Under the pieces are notes generated by a model. That model worked only from the letters and a program-made list of their open reading frames with translations, was not told the DNA's origin and did no database searches. The position numbers were made by a program, and so were the translations under genes. From contig NZ_BKCF01000005.1 in NCBI RefSeq assembly GCF_009014635.1, positions 186,001 to 250,000 of the forward strand: DNA of 64,000 nt, in the 5' to 3' direction. Source of the stretch: Patiriisocius marinistellae (GTDB lineage: Bacteria; Bacteroidota; Bacteroidia; Flavobacteriales; Flavobacteriaceae). Numbering within the stretch: position 1 is the stretch's first letter; the number at the start of each line of letters is the position of its first letter. This document shows positions 43,299 through 51,866 of this stretch, in pieces.

Positions 43299-46200
43299 AT
43301 GAAATTTATTTACTCTAATTTTAAATCTTTAATAGTTGTTTCTTTACTGTTTTTAACAACTATTAGTTTCGCCCAATCTTTAACGAATATTGATTATAAA
43401 GAAAAGGTAACTGACCCTAATGCAAATTTCTATGAAATAGTTGCACAAAAGAGAGCGGAGTTTGCTTTAATGGATATGAGCGTTAAAGCCAATAACAAAG
43501 AGATGAAACAATTTGAGCGTTGGGCATATATTTGGCAAGACAAAGTAAATGCAGATGGATCCTTTCCAAGAACTTCAAATCAACGATTATCTAAAGAAGC
43601 ATATATTAATACTTTGATGGAAACGCAGAATGTAAATAATCTTTCTACTACAAATCCTTGGGTACAAGTGGGGCCTGTAGATAGGCCTTTAGCAAATGGT
43701 TATGCTGGATATCCTGGAAAAGGAAGGGTTAATGTAATTACTGAAGACCCAAATAATACAGATATAATGTATGCAGGGACCGCTGCGGGAGGTGTTTGGA
43801 AAACGACGGATAATGGTACAAATTGGATTCCTAAATCTGATTTTCTAGCAGGGCTGGGTGTTACAGATATTCTTGTAGACCCGTTAAATACTAACATTAT
43901 TTATATGGCAACTGGGGACGAAGATGGAGAACATATCTCATCAATAGGTATATTTAAATCTACAGATGCAGGTGAAACTTGGAATCCAACAGGATTAACA
44001 TTTAGTTTAGATGAAAATGAATACATTAGAGACTTAACCTTTGCTCCAAATAGCTCTACTAAAATATTTGCCCTAACAAATGATGAGATTAGAGTTACAA
44101 CAGATAGTGGCGCTTCTTGGAACAATGTTCCTGTAACATATCCTTATGACCCATATACAGAAGGATTTCAAAATATTATTTTTGATCCTAATGATTCGAT
44201 GAAAGCTGTTGTTTCTGATAGCTTTGGTGGTTTGTATTTTTCTACTGATGGTGGCTCAAATTTTGCTCTTCACGCTACTATTGAAGGTTTAAGTGGTGGT
44301 CAACAAAAGTTAAAAATAACTAGTTCTGCTAACGATCCAGATTTTTTCTACGGTATTCTCGAAGATCAAAGAAATAATGGTGCTATTACAGAACAGGCAA
44401 CATTTAGAAAATATAGGTATGCGTTAACAAACTCAGCTGCAGATTTGATAAGCACAACCTCTTTAACAGGATTTAATTCGCAACAAGGATACAATCAAAA
44501 TATAGCTGTTTCACCTATAAACAAAAATAATATAATTGTAGCCGGTGTTAATGGATTCCGTTCTACAAATGGAGGGGCAACATTTACTACGTTAATGAAT
44601 GCCTATGATACTCCTCCAGGCGTAGGTTTTTATATTCACGCAGATCATCACCATGTATCATTTGTAGGGAATACTGAAGTTGTTTTAAATGGGCATGATG
44701 GAGGTGTCCACAAAGGACCTTTTAACGCTACTTCAGCAACACCATGGGATGACCTTTCAAACACCTTGGTAATAACACAGCCTTATAATATTGCGGTTAC
44801 TCAAGAAATGAATGGAGATAACTTTATGATGGCAAATCAAGACAATGATGGTTTTTCTAAAATACTGCAAGGTGGTTCTAGAAATTGGCTTTCTGCTGTA
44901 GCTGGTGATGGTACTTCAACTGCTATTGATATTAGTAATTCTAATATTAGATATTTGGGTGGTACAAATGGACAATTATATCGAGCAGATGCTGGTTATG
45001 CAGATGGTTACGATCAAGCCACATATATATTAGGATCAAATACTGACGCAGCTTTCGTTTCTCCTATGTCAGTTCATCCTACAGATGCAAATATTATTTA
45101 CGCTTGTCATGGAGATATTAAAAAATCTACAAATAAAGGTGGATTAGGAGATCCTGAAGATTTTACCGCTTTAGGTTCGGGGCTTACTGGGACAAAATTT
45201 ATTGATGTTACTGCAAATGGTGGATCTATAAGAATTTATACAATAAGTGAAAATGGTGTTGCAAAACGTACTGATGATGACGGAGCAAGTTGGGTTACTG
45301 TTACACCTCCAGCCGGTCAAATTTTCAATAGCTTTTCTGCTTTACCAAACTCTACAATAGTTTATGCAACGGTGAGTGGCTATAATGCTGGAAATAAGGT
45401 TTACAAATCAATAGATAGCGGAGCTTCATGGACAAACTTAAGTGCTGGACTTCCTAATATTATTATGAAAAAAGTTGTTTTAAATAGGACTTCAATGGAT
45501 GAAACTCTTTATTTAGGAACAGAATTAGGACCTTATTTTAGGAATAATACAACTAGTTGGGAAAAACTGGGATCTGGATTACCTAATGTTAGAGTTGATG
45601 ATCTAGAGATAAATTATACAGACCAAAAATTATACATAGGTACTTTTGGTAGAGGTATGTGGGGAATTGAAATTGCAAATCGTTGTACTGGTGTAACTAA
45701 AACATGGGATGGTACAAATTGGTCTCCTACAGGTGCGCCAGGAAATACTGATACGGTTGTAATCAATGGTAATTACAGCACAACAATTAATGGCGGTTCT
45801 ATTGATGCTTGTTCATTAACAATTTCTGGAACTAATGCTGTCGTTACTGTTGGTGCTGAGGATTACATTTCAGTAGAACATGCAGCTATAGTAGATGCGG
45901 GTACGACACTAAATATAGAACACCAAGGTAGTTTTGTACAAATAGCAGATGATGCAAAAGTTACAAACAACGGTACTATAAATGTAAAAGTTACAACGCC
46001 AGCACTAAACCCAAGAGATTTTATGCTCCTTGGTAGCCCTATGAGCACTGTAAACCGCGAAGATTTAGAAGGATTTAGATTACTTAAACATGATACTAAT
46101 GCGTTTGACATGTTTAGTGACCCTGCACTTACAGATGCTACTAATTTTGTGGATATAGATAATAATGATTGGTCTGCAAAAACTGGTATATTAAATCCAA

Positions 46201-47348
46201 GTGAAGGATTTATGTATTGGGCAGCTCCAAATATTTCTACTGGAGGAACATATAATCTTGAGTTTAATAAGGGCACACTTAACTCAGGTGATGTTTCTTA
46301 CGACATAACCTTTGGAACAGATAAAAATGATAGTCCTAATATATTATCAAATCCATATGCAAGTGCTATTGATACAGATAAATTAATTGCAGATAATACT
46401 GCGATTAACGAAGTATATTTCTGGGAACATAATACAACTCCTTCAAATGTATATCCAGGAGCAAACTCAGCTAATTTTAATATGGCTGATATCTCAGTAC
46501 GAAACGCTGGTGCAGGTGTCGTTTCATCTACTGGGGGTGCAAGCCCTACGCAATTTATGTCAACTGCCCAAGGTTTTGGTATCAAAGCAGCTAATGCAAC
46601 AGACGTAAAATTTACTAATAGCATGCGTGTTACAAGTAACAATAATACACTTAGAACATCAATAGTTGCTGATAAAGCATGGTTGCAAATGGAGAATAAT
46701 AGCTATAGTGATACCAGTACAATGGCAGTAGTATTTACAGACCAAGCAACTGCTGGGTACGATGCAGATTTTGATTCTCAAAGATTAGCAACAACAATTT
46801 CTTTTTATTCACAAATAGCAAATGATGCGCAAGGATATATCATCCAGAGTAGAGAAGCGTTAACACAAGACATGAGTGTTACAGCAGGGTTTTCTTCATT
46901 GATTGATGAAACAAGTACCTATAAAATTAGTTTGAGTACTATAGAAGGAGATTTGATAGAAAATGCAACTGTCTATTTAATTGATAATATTACAAACAGT
47001 GTTACAAATTTAACAAATGATGTTTATAGTTTTGAAAGTGTGAAAGGTAATTACCCAGGACGATTTACAATATTATTTGAAAATTCATCAGTATTAGGTG
47101 TTGACAATGTGGAAGAAAATACAGTCTCTCTGTATCCAAACCCTGTACAAGATAAGTTGACTATAGTCTCATCAAATGCAATGAACAGCATTACGATAAC
47201 AGATTTAACAGGAAGAACAATCAATAAAATTCCAGTAAATGAAGTAAAGGCACAACAAATTAATTTAGAGTCTCTTACATCAAATGTTTATTTTGTGACC
47301 ATTGAGAGCGATAATGTAGTAACTACAAAAAGAATAATCAAAAACTAG
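43299..47348 (+). CDS. Large T9SS-exported beta-propeller (sialidase/VPS10-like) protein
   Basis: The 1349-residue product has a signal peptide (MKFIYSNFKSLIVVSLLFLTTI region). From about residue 142 to 760 it carries many BNR/sortilin-like repeats (YAGTAAGGVWKTTDNGTNW, GIFKSTDAGETWNPTG, KSIDSGASWTNLSAGLPNI), which fold as beta-propellers. A region with fibronectin-like and N-G-T sequences follows, and a type A sorting domain (about residues 1265-1349, SLYPNPVQDKLTIVSSN to TKRIIKN) ends it. The family is often annotated as exo-alpha-sialidase or glycosyl hydrolase, but I see no clear sialidase catalytic set, so adhesion or polymer binding is equally likely. Divergent from a TPR/HTH regulator. 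Confidence 0.85.
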   Translation: MKFIYSNFKSLIVVSLLFLTTISFAQSLTNIDYKEKVTDPNANFYEIVAQKRAEFALMDMSVKANNKEMKQFERWAYIWQDKVNADGSFPRTSNQRLSKEAYINTLMETQNVNNLSTTNPWVQVGPVDRPLANGYAGYPGKGRVNVITEDPNNTDIMYAGTAAGGVWKTTDNGTNWIPKSDFLAGLGVTDILVDPLNTNIIYMATGDEDGEHISSIGIFKSTDAGETWNPTGLTFSLDENEYIRDLTFAPNSSTKIFALTNDEIRVTTDSGASWNNVPVTYPYDPYTEGFQNIIFDPNDSMKAVVSDSFGGLYFSTDGGSNFALHATIEGLSGGQQKLKITSSANDPDFFYGILEDQRNNGAITEQATFRKYRYALTNSAADLISTTSLTGFNSQQGYNQNIAVSPINKNNIIVAGVNGFRSTNGGATFTTLMNAYDTPPGVGFYIHADHHHVSFVGNTEVVLNGHDGGVHKGPFNATSATPWDDLSNTLVITQPYNIAVTQEMNGDNFMMANQDNDGFSKILQGGSRNWLSAVAGDGTSTAIDISNSNIRYLGGTNGQLYRADAGYADGYDQATYILGSNTDAAFVSPMSVHPTDANIIYACHGDIKKSTNKGGLGDPEDFTALGSGLTGTKFIDVTANGGSIRIYTISENGVAKRTDDDGASWVTVTPPAGQIFNSFSALPNSTIVYATVSGYNAGNKVYKSIDSGASWTNLSAGLPNIIMKKVVLNRTSMDETLYLGTELGPYFRNNTTSWEKLGSGLPNVRVDDLEINYTDQKLYIGTFGRGMWGIEIANRCTGVTKTWDGTNWSPTGAPGNTDTVVINGNYSTTINGGSIDACSLTISGTNAVVTVGAEDYISVEHAAIVDAGTTLNIEHQGSFVQIADDAKVTNNGTINVKVTTPALNPRDFMLLGSPMSTVNREDLEGFRLLKHDTNAFDMFSDPALTDATNFVDIDNNDWSAKTGILNPSEGFMYWAAPNISTGGTYNLEFNKGTLNSGDVSYDITFGTDKNDSPNILSNPYASAIDTDKLIADNTAINEVYFWEHNTTPSNVYPGANSANFNMADISVRNAGAGVVSSTGGASPTQFMSTAQGFGIKAANATDVKFTNSMRVTSNNNTLRTSIVADKAWLQMENNSYSDTSTMAVVFTDQATAGYDADFDSQRLATTISFYSQIANDAQGYIIQSREALTQDMSVTAGFSSLIDETSTYKISLSTIEGDLIENATVYLIDNITNSVTNLTNDVYSFESVKGNYPGRFTILFENSSVLGVDNVEENTVSLYPNPVQDKLTIVSSNAMNSITITDLTGRTINKIPVNEVKAQQINLESLTSNVYFVTIESDNVVTTKRIIKN

Positions 47349-47373
47349 ATTGATTAAATTTTTAAATTAAGGG

Positions 47374-47403
47374 CCGCTTTTATTTAATTAAAAGCGGTTT
47401 TTT
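47374..47403 (+). terminator. Terminator after the large T9SS gene
   Basis: CCGCTTTTA (47374-47382) pairs with TAAAAGCGG (47389-47397) over the loop TTTAAT, followed by T-rich sequence. It is nearly identical to the nqr terminator. An iterated-motif copy (47417-47426) follows 14 bases later. Confidence 0.93.
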
Positions 47404-47471
47404 ATTAGGTATTTTTCTTCGGAAATATTAAGGCTATAAAATAATTGTACTTCATTGACAGTTATCTATAA

Positions 47472-48341
47472 ATGAAGAAATGGATACTACTGTTAATTAT
47501 AGTACTAGGAGCGAGCTTCTTTTTCTTCGGTACAAAAAAAGGAAATGTCATTCAACATACCGCTTTAACGTATGTGATGCCTATAAATTATATTAACGAA
47601 GCTGGACTAACTGTTTCAAATAGAATAAAGTTACCCAAAGGTTATACGCGGACGACAACAGAAGTCAATTCTTTCGCAAGTTATCTTCAAGATTATATCT
47701 TAAAACCTTTCGGAGCTCCAGTGATAAACTATGATGGAAACCCGTATATATATCAAAGCGGTCATGTAGGCATATTAGAAATTCCAGTACCATCAAATGG
47801 ATTACAACAATGTGCAGATGCGTTAATGCGTATTCGTGCAGAGTATTTGTGGGATAATAACAGAAAGGGAGAAATAGGCTTCAATTTTACTTCGGGACAT
47901 TATTGTAACTGGTCAAAATATGCAGAAGGTTATCGACCTAAAGTTAATGGCAATAAGGTTACTTTTAAAAAGAGAGCAGCTGCAAACTATACAAAACAAA
48001 ATTTTTATAAATATCTTAATCTCATTTATACCTATTCAGGGACACAGTCATTGTTTGACGAATTACCCCCGGTCAATGCAATTTCAAAATTACAAATAGG
48101 TGATATGCTCATCAAACCTGGAAGTCCGGGACACGTTATTATGATTGTTGATATCGCAGAAAACAGAGATGGGAATCGTTTGTTTATTTTTGCTCAAGGA
48201 AATACTCCTGCTCAAAGTGTTCACATAATAAAAAATCCTAATGACACATCTATAAGTCCTTGGTTTGAATTAGAGATGAACGGTTTTTTAGAAATCCCTA
48301 CCTATTACTTTAATGATTCTCAGTTTATGAGGTTTAAATAG
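47472..48341 (+). CDS. DUF4846 domain protein
   Basis: The 289-residue product has an N-terminal hydrophobic signal or membrane anchor (MKKWILLLIIVLGASFFFFG). A domain with the blocks RIKLPKGYTRTTTEVNSFASYLQ, LKPFGAPVINYDG, LQQCADALMRIRAEYLW and GDMLIKPGSPGHVIMIVD follows, which I recognise as DUF4846. The GHVIMIVD histidine recalls a cysteine-peptidase-like fold, but no matched cysteine nucleophile is obvious except the one in LQQCADA. The function is unknown. It is likely a free-standing gene between the terminator at 47374 and the curlin gene terminator at 48479. Confidence 0.78.
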   Translation: MKKWILLLIIVLGASFFFFGTKKGNVIQHTALTYVMPINYINEAGLTVSNRIKLPKGYTRTTTEVNSFASYLQDYILKPFGAPVINYDGNPYIYQSGHVGILEIPVPSNGLQQCADALMRIRAEYLWDNNRKGEIGFNFTSGHYCNWSKYAEGYRPKVNGNKVTFKKRAAANYTKQNFYKYLNLIYTYSGTQSLFDELPPVNAISKLQIGDMLIKPGSPGHVIMIVDIAENRDGNRLFIFAQGNTPAQSVHIIKNPNDTSISPWFELEMNGFLEIPTYYFNDSQFMRFK

Positions 48342-48478
48342 CACTATTTGTTTTTTCTCGTTTTGACTTCTTAATTTTTAATCAAATTTGATTGCTTCGA
48401 GCTTTAAAATTTCCGAAGAAAACAAAACTATAAATCAACCACAAATTTCTACGGAATAACAACTGCCCATAAATAAAA

Positions 48479-48512
48479 TAAAAAAAGTGCACTCTTATGT
48501 AAGAATGCACTT
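48479..48512 (-). terminator. Terminator after curlin-like gene
   Basis: AAGTGCA (48485-48491) pairs with TGCACTT, with an inner TCTT/AAGA pair and a poly-A tract (48479-48486) that yields a U run leftwards. An iterated-motif copy (48418-48409) follows in sense orientation. Confidence 0.85.
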
Positions 48513-48535
48513 GGAAATTTTAATTGATTTAAAGC

Positions 48536-49510
48536 TTAGTTGTTTTGATTCACTGTCGCTGTATTTGCTCCCTGTTGGTCTATATTACTTATATTTCCTA
48601 ATAAGCCTAAAGTTCCGTTTTGAGTAAGAGTTGCTGTGTTATTTGCAGAAAAAGGAGAACCCGTAGAGAAATTTCTTTGATTTATCTCAGAAAAATTATT
48701 ATACCCATCTTGATCTATATATGCCTCATTTGTCCAAGGGTCCCCAGCAAGTCCATCTGCATCTTGGAATAACATTGAGATTTGATTAGAGCCATCTTGC
48801 GCTATATTTGTGAAATTAAAATCACCAGATTGTATAACACGACTTTCTTGAAGATATCCATTTGAGGCCATTATGGGACTTGTGGTTATTACGGGACCAG
48901 AAACATCACTAGATTGGCTAGATACGACAGCATTGTTGTTACCAAATTGAAAAGTATAATGACTGTTGCCACCATTGTCCTGGTCATTGTTGACCATGTT
49001 GTTATCTCCAATTTGAAAGGCATCTACCACATTATAAGGGGTTGTAAATCCAGCAGCAGGAGTTTCTTGATCTATAATAATAATGTTGTTGTTCCCAGTT
49101 TGGCGCATGCGAGAAAAGTTACCTTCATTTGTTTGTACCACATCACTATCATTAGAGAGGCCTGTCTGTTCAGAAGTTACTAAGTTTCTGCTAGTTGCTG
49201 CTCCTGGTAATGTAGATTGTTGTATGTTAGAATCATTTCCATCTCCAGATTGAGACAAAATTACATCATTGCCTCCGGTTTGGTTGATTAAGGAATTATT
49301 ATTTATTATTGACCCCGTAGTAGCACCATTGCCACCAATTTGGGTTACCAAGGCAGTGCTATTCCCAGTTTGGTTTGCTACAGAAGTATTGTATCCCATT
49401 TGGTCAATGGTAGCTTCATTTGTCCCCGTCTGATTTACATCACTATCGTTCTGCCCATAGGACATCCCTGCAACGAGTAGTGCTCCTGCATATAAAAGTG
49501 CTTTTTTCAT
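48536..49510 (-). CDS. Curlin-repeat (CsgA/CsgB-like) amyloid protein
   Basis: The 324-residue product has a signal peptide (MKKALLYAGALLVAGMSYGQ) and about a dozen imperfect repeats of the curlin type with regularly spaced Asn, Gln and Gly (VANQTGNSTALVTQIGGNGA, INQTGGNDVILSQSGDGNDS, AYIDQDGYNNFSEINQR). Curlin repeats form beta-solenoid amyloid fibres in biofilm matrix. No csgE, csgF, csgG or csgD gene is adjacent, so the secretion and nucleation machinery must lie elsewhere or differ. The product is longer than E. coli CsgA (151) and less regular. An 8-bp palindrome lies 58 bases upstream (49568-49587). Confidence 0.8.
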   Translation of the reverse strand: MKKALLYAGALLVAGMSYGQNDSDVNQTGTNEATIDQMGYNTSVANQTGNSTALVTQIGGNGATTGSIINNNSLINQTGGNDVILSQSGDGNDSNIQQSTLPGAATSRNLVTSEQTGLSNDSDVVQTNEGNFSRMRQTGNNNIIIIDQETPAAGFTTPYNVVDAFQIGDNNMVNNDQDNGGNSHYTFQFGNNNAVVSSQSSDVSGPVITTSPIMASNGYLQESRVIQSGDFNFTNIAQDGSNQISMLFQDADGLAGDPWTNEAYIDQDGYNNFSEINQRNFSTGSPFSANNTATLTQNGTLGLLGNISNIDQQGANTATVNQNN

Positions 49511-49567
49511 AATTGATAAAGTTTTATAAGGTTAAATGTAAATATAGACTTCTGTATTCTCAATTAC

Positions 49568-49601
49568 AATACGTAATTATACGTATTTACCTGTAATACA
49601 G
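49568..49601. promoter_or_regulatory. Palindromic operator-like sites upstream of curlin gene
   Basis: AATACGTA (49568-49575) and TACGTATT (49580-49587) are exact inverse repeats with a 4-base ATTA centre. A second palindrome, CTGTA-A-TACAG, lies at 49591-49601. They sit in the 201-base divergent region between the curlin gene and the gene at 49712. Confidence 0.5.
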
Positions 49602-49686
49602 TATTTTAATTCTTTTCTTTTGTCATATTAAAAAACTAAATCTTATTTTTTGATTTCCTGTTAATAGCTGATTAATTTCATTACTT

Positions 49687-49694
49687 TATTTTTG
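49687..49694 (+). promoter_or_regulatory. -7 promoter element for the 49712-apbE operon
   Basis: TATTTTTG matches TAnnTTTG 18 bases before the ATG at 49712. Confidence 0.5.
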
Positions 49695-49711
49695 TATTTT
49701 ATAACATCAAT

Positions 49712-50074
49712 ATGTCACAACTACTATCAAAACAAGAATTACATAATCTCGCAATGAATATTGTTGGGGAAGATATGAAAGCGCAAGGCTTTGAGTTTCT
49801 TGGTGTAAATAGCAAAATAGGGAAGGATCCACAATTTGTTGGGCTTAAGAATAAAGATTTGCACTTTGTTATTGTTCGGGCGGTCTCTTATCCGCAGGAT
49901 GCAAATGTATACGACCCCATTTTTATGCAAACTATAAAAGAGCACGGGAACAAATTTGATGCAAAAACATACTACGCGGGAGTGGGTTTAGGAAATGGAA
50001 CTGACTATGCAAAAGAGGTTGTCAAAGACGAAGAATACACTATGGTTTATAACGGACTCCAAGAAATAAAATGA
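49712..50074 (+). CDS. Conserved hypothetical protein encoded with apbE
   Basis: The 120-residue cytoplasmic product (MSQLLSKQELHNLAMNIVGE start; QGFEFLGVNSKIGKDPQFV; YYAGVGLGNG) belongs to a small flavobacterial family that is often labelled in databases as an Nqr subunit F. That label has no basis in the sequence: there is no cysteine motif, flavin or NAD site. It overlaps apbE by 4 bases (ATGA), so it is coupled to the flavinyl transferase, and a role in Nqr maturation or flavin handling is a reasonable guess from context only. Confidence 0.75.
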   Translation: MSQLLSKQELHNLAMNIVGEDMKAQGFEFLGVNSKIGKDPQFVGLKNKDLHFVIVRAVSYPQDANVYDPIFMQTIKEHGNKFDAKTYYAGVGLGNGTDYAKEVVKDEEYTMVYNGLQEIK

Positions 50075-51081
50075 AACTACTTTACATCACCTTAGCGTGT
50101 ATTTTGTTACTAAGTTGTAATGAAGATACGACACCTAAATACCAAGTGCTGCAAGGAAATGCCTTTGGTACTACATATGCGATTCAATATTTTTCTTCTG
50201 AAATTTTTGATGCCCAAAAAGGGGTTGATTCTGTTATAAATGCCGTAAACAAATCTGTTAGTACTTATATTCCTACGAGTGACATTTCACGAATTAATCA
50301 AGGGGATTCTACCGTAGTTGTCGATGCTGTTTTTAAAGAAGTGATGCGAATTTCGGATATTGTCTATACAAACTCTAAAGGTTATTTTGATCCAACTGTA
50401 GGGGCATTACGTAATGCCTATGGTTTTGGAACAGATACACCGTTGAGTCAAATAAGCGGCGAACGCTTGGATAGTTTAAAAAATTTAGTAGGTTTTAGAA
50501 AAGTGCGAGTTAATGCAGATGGAACTATTTATAAAGAAAACCCAAATATTTATTTTGATTTTAATGCAGTTGCAAAAGGGTATGGTATTGATTGCCTAGG
50601 CAATTTCTTAGAAGCAAACAACATAACAAATTATATAATTGAGTTGGGTGGAGAGGTGTTGTCAAAAGGTCAAAACATTTCAAAAAATAAATCATGGACC
50701 GCAGGAGTAGAATCCACAACATCTCAAATTGAAGATAGAATTGCCACAGTTGTAATAGCAATAGAAGATAAGGGAATGGCTGGATCTGGTAATTACCGCA
50801 AGTTTAGAGTTGATGAAACTACGGGTAAAAAGTTTGTACATACTATCAACCCATTGACTGGTCTTGCGGAACAAAGTGATGTTACCAGTGCAACAGTTAT
50901 AGCCCCCACTTGCGCTATGGCAGATGCTTATGCCACAGCGTGCATGGCTATGGGATTTGAACGTGCTAAAAAAATGCTCTCAGAAACCGAAGATGTGGAA
51001 GCCTATTTAACGTATCAAGATGCGTCAAATATCTCTCAGATTTTCATCACTGAAGGTTTTAAAAAAATGATATTAAACTAG
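50071..51081 (+). CDS. apbE: FAD:protein FMN transferase (ApbE) lipoprotein
   Basis: The 336-residue product has a lipobox (ILLLSC, Cys 16) and the ApbE core. Visible blocks include GNAFGTTYAIQYF, VDSVINAVNKSVSTYIPTSDISRINQGD, FDFNAVAKGYGID, NYIIELGGEVLSKG, MAGSGNYRKF and TINPLTGLAEQSDVTSATVIAPTCAMADAYATACMAMG. ApbE uses FAD to attach FMN to Thr of target proteins such as NqrB and NqrC, both encoded in this window with the expected D-x-x-x-G-x-T motifs. It would act in the periplasm at the membrane. It overlaps the upstream small gene by 4 bases and the convergent methyltransferase gene by 9. Confidence 0.95.
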   Translation: MKLLYITLACILLLSCNEDTTPKYQVLQGNAFGTTYAIQYFSSEIFDAQKGVDSVINAVNKSVSTYIPTSDISRINQGDSTVVVDAVFKEVMRISDIVYTNSKGYFDPTVGALRNAYGFGTDTPLSQISGERLDSLKNLVGFRKVRVNADGTIYKENPNIYFDFNAVAKGYGIDCLGNFLEANNITNYIIELGGEVLSKGQNISKNKSWTAGVESTTSQIEDRIATVVIAIEDKGMAGSGNYRKFRVDETTGKKFVHTINPLTGLAEQSDVTSATVIAPTCAMADAYATACMAMGFERAKKMLSETEDVEAYLTYQDASNISQIFITEGFKKMILN

Positions 51082-51834
51082 TTTTCTACAAACAGGAAGT
51101 AACTCACCTTTTGCAATACGATAGCGCTCAATATCCTCGTTAGATATTTTTAAGGTATAATCTAAAGCTTCAACATTAAAACCTATTGATCTTAACTTAT
51201 CAAAATAATCCATTCCATAAACGCGTACATGGTCGTATTGGCCAAAGATTTCTGTGCGTTCTTTTTGATCAGTAATGGTGTTGTCTTCAAAAGTAACTGC
51301 TCGCTCATTTTCTAAAGGAACTTGAAGTATTGCAATGCCTCCTGGAGCAAGTACTCTATACAATTCTTGCATTGCTTTAGTATCGTCTGGAATATGTTCT
51401 AAAACATGATTGCAAATAATAAAATCGTAGCTGTTATCTTTAAATGGCAGTGCGCAAATATCTGCCTTTACATCTGCTATTGGAGAGTTAAGGTCTGTAG
51501 TGGTGTAGTCAATATTTTTCAGTTTTTTAAATTTCCGAAGAAATGCTTGCTCTGGTGCAAAATGTAAAACTTTTAAATTTTCGGTAAAAAAATTAGTTTC
51601 ATTTTTTAAATACACCCAGAATAATCTGTGCCTTTCTAGTGATAATGTTCCCGGAGCCAGAACATTTTCACGTACGCGAGCATATCCATAGGGTAAAAAT
51701 TTACGGTAAGATTTACCATCTATGGGGTCTAAGTATTTGTCACCTCTTAAAAAAAATGCAACAAGAGGTCGCACCAAATAACTTATGCGAATAAGAAAGG
51801 TTCTTGGGAATAGGTTAAGAAAAAATTTAAACAT
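51073..51834 (-). CDS. Class I SAM-dependent methyltransferase
   Basis: The 253-residue product has a class I methyltransferase core: the modified motif I region (VLHFAPEQAFLRKFKKL, then YTTTDLNSPIADVKADI), motif II-like ALPFKDNSYDFIICNHVLEHIPDD, and the post-motif RVLAPGGIAILQVP. The N-terminus (MFKFFLNLFPRTFLIRISYLVRPLVAFFLRG) is hydrophobic and basic, like that of enzymes acting on membrane lipids or sugar substrates. The substrate is not evident. It has its own -7 element (51864-51857) in the 32-base gap after map. One iterated-motif copy lies in the gene (51531). Confidence 0.85.
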   Translation of the reverse strand: MFKFFLNLFPRTFLIRISYLVRPLVAFFLRGDKYLDPIDGKSYRKFLPYGYARVRENVLAPGTLSLERHRLFWVYLKNETNFFTENLKVLHFAPEQAFLRKFKKLKNIDYTTTDLNSPIADVKADICALPFKDNSYDFIICNHVLEHIPDDTKAMQELYRVLAPGGIAILQVPLENERAVTFEDNTITDQKERTEIFGQYDHVRVYGMDYFDKLRSIGFNVEALDYTLKISNEDIERYRIAKGELLPVCRKLV

Positions 51835-51856
51835 GTTTTTTATTACAGCAACTAAA

Positions 51857-51864
51857 CAAATGTA
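51857..51864 (-). promoter_or_regulatory. -7 promoter element for the methyltransferase gene
   Basis: The reverse strand reads TACATTTG, an exact match, 23 bases before the methyltransferase start and directly after the map stop. Confidence 0.4.
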
Positions 51865-51866
51865 AG

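Noticed and set aside
45863-46642. Two reverse-strand open frames inside the 1349-residue T9SS gene
   Set aside because: Their translations are hydrophobic and low in complexity and mirror the Thr/Asn-rich coding strand, with no promoter or start context.
48536-49510. Repeat-rich segment as a possible CRISPR or DNA tandem array
   Set aside because: The periodicity is in the protein (curlin-type residues). DNA units are not identical and no spacer/repeat structure exists.
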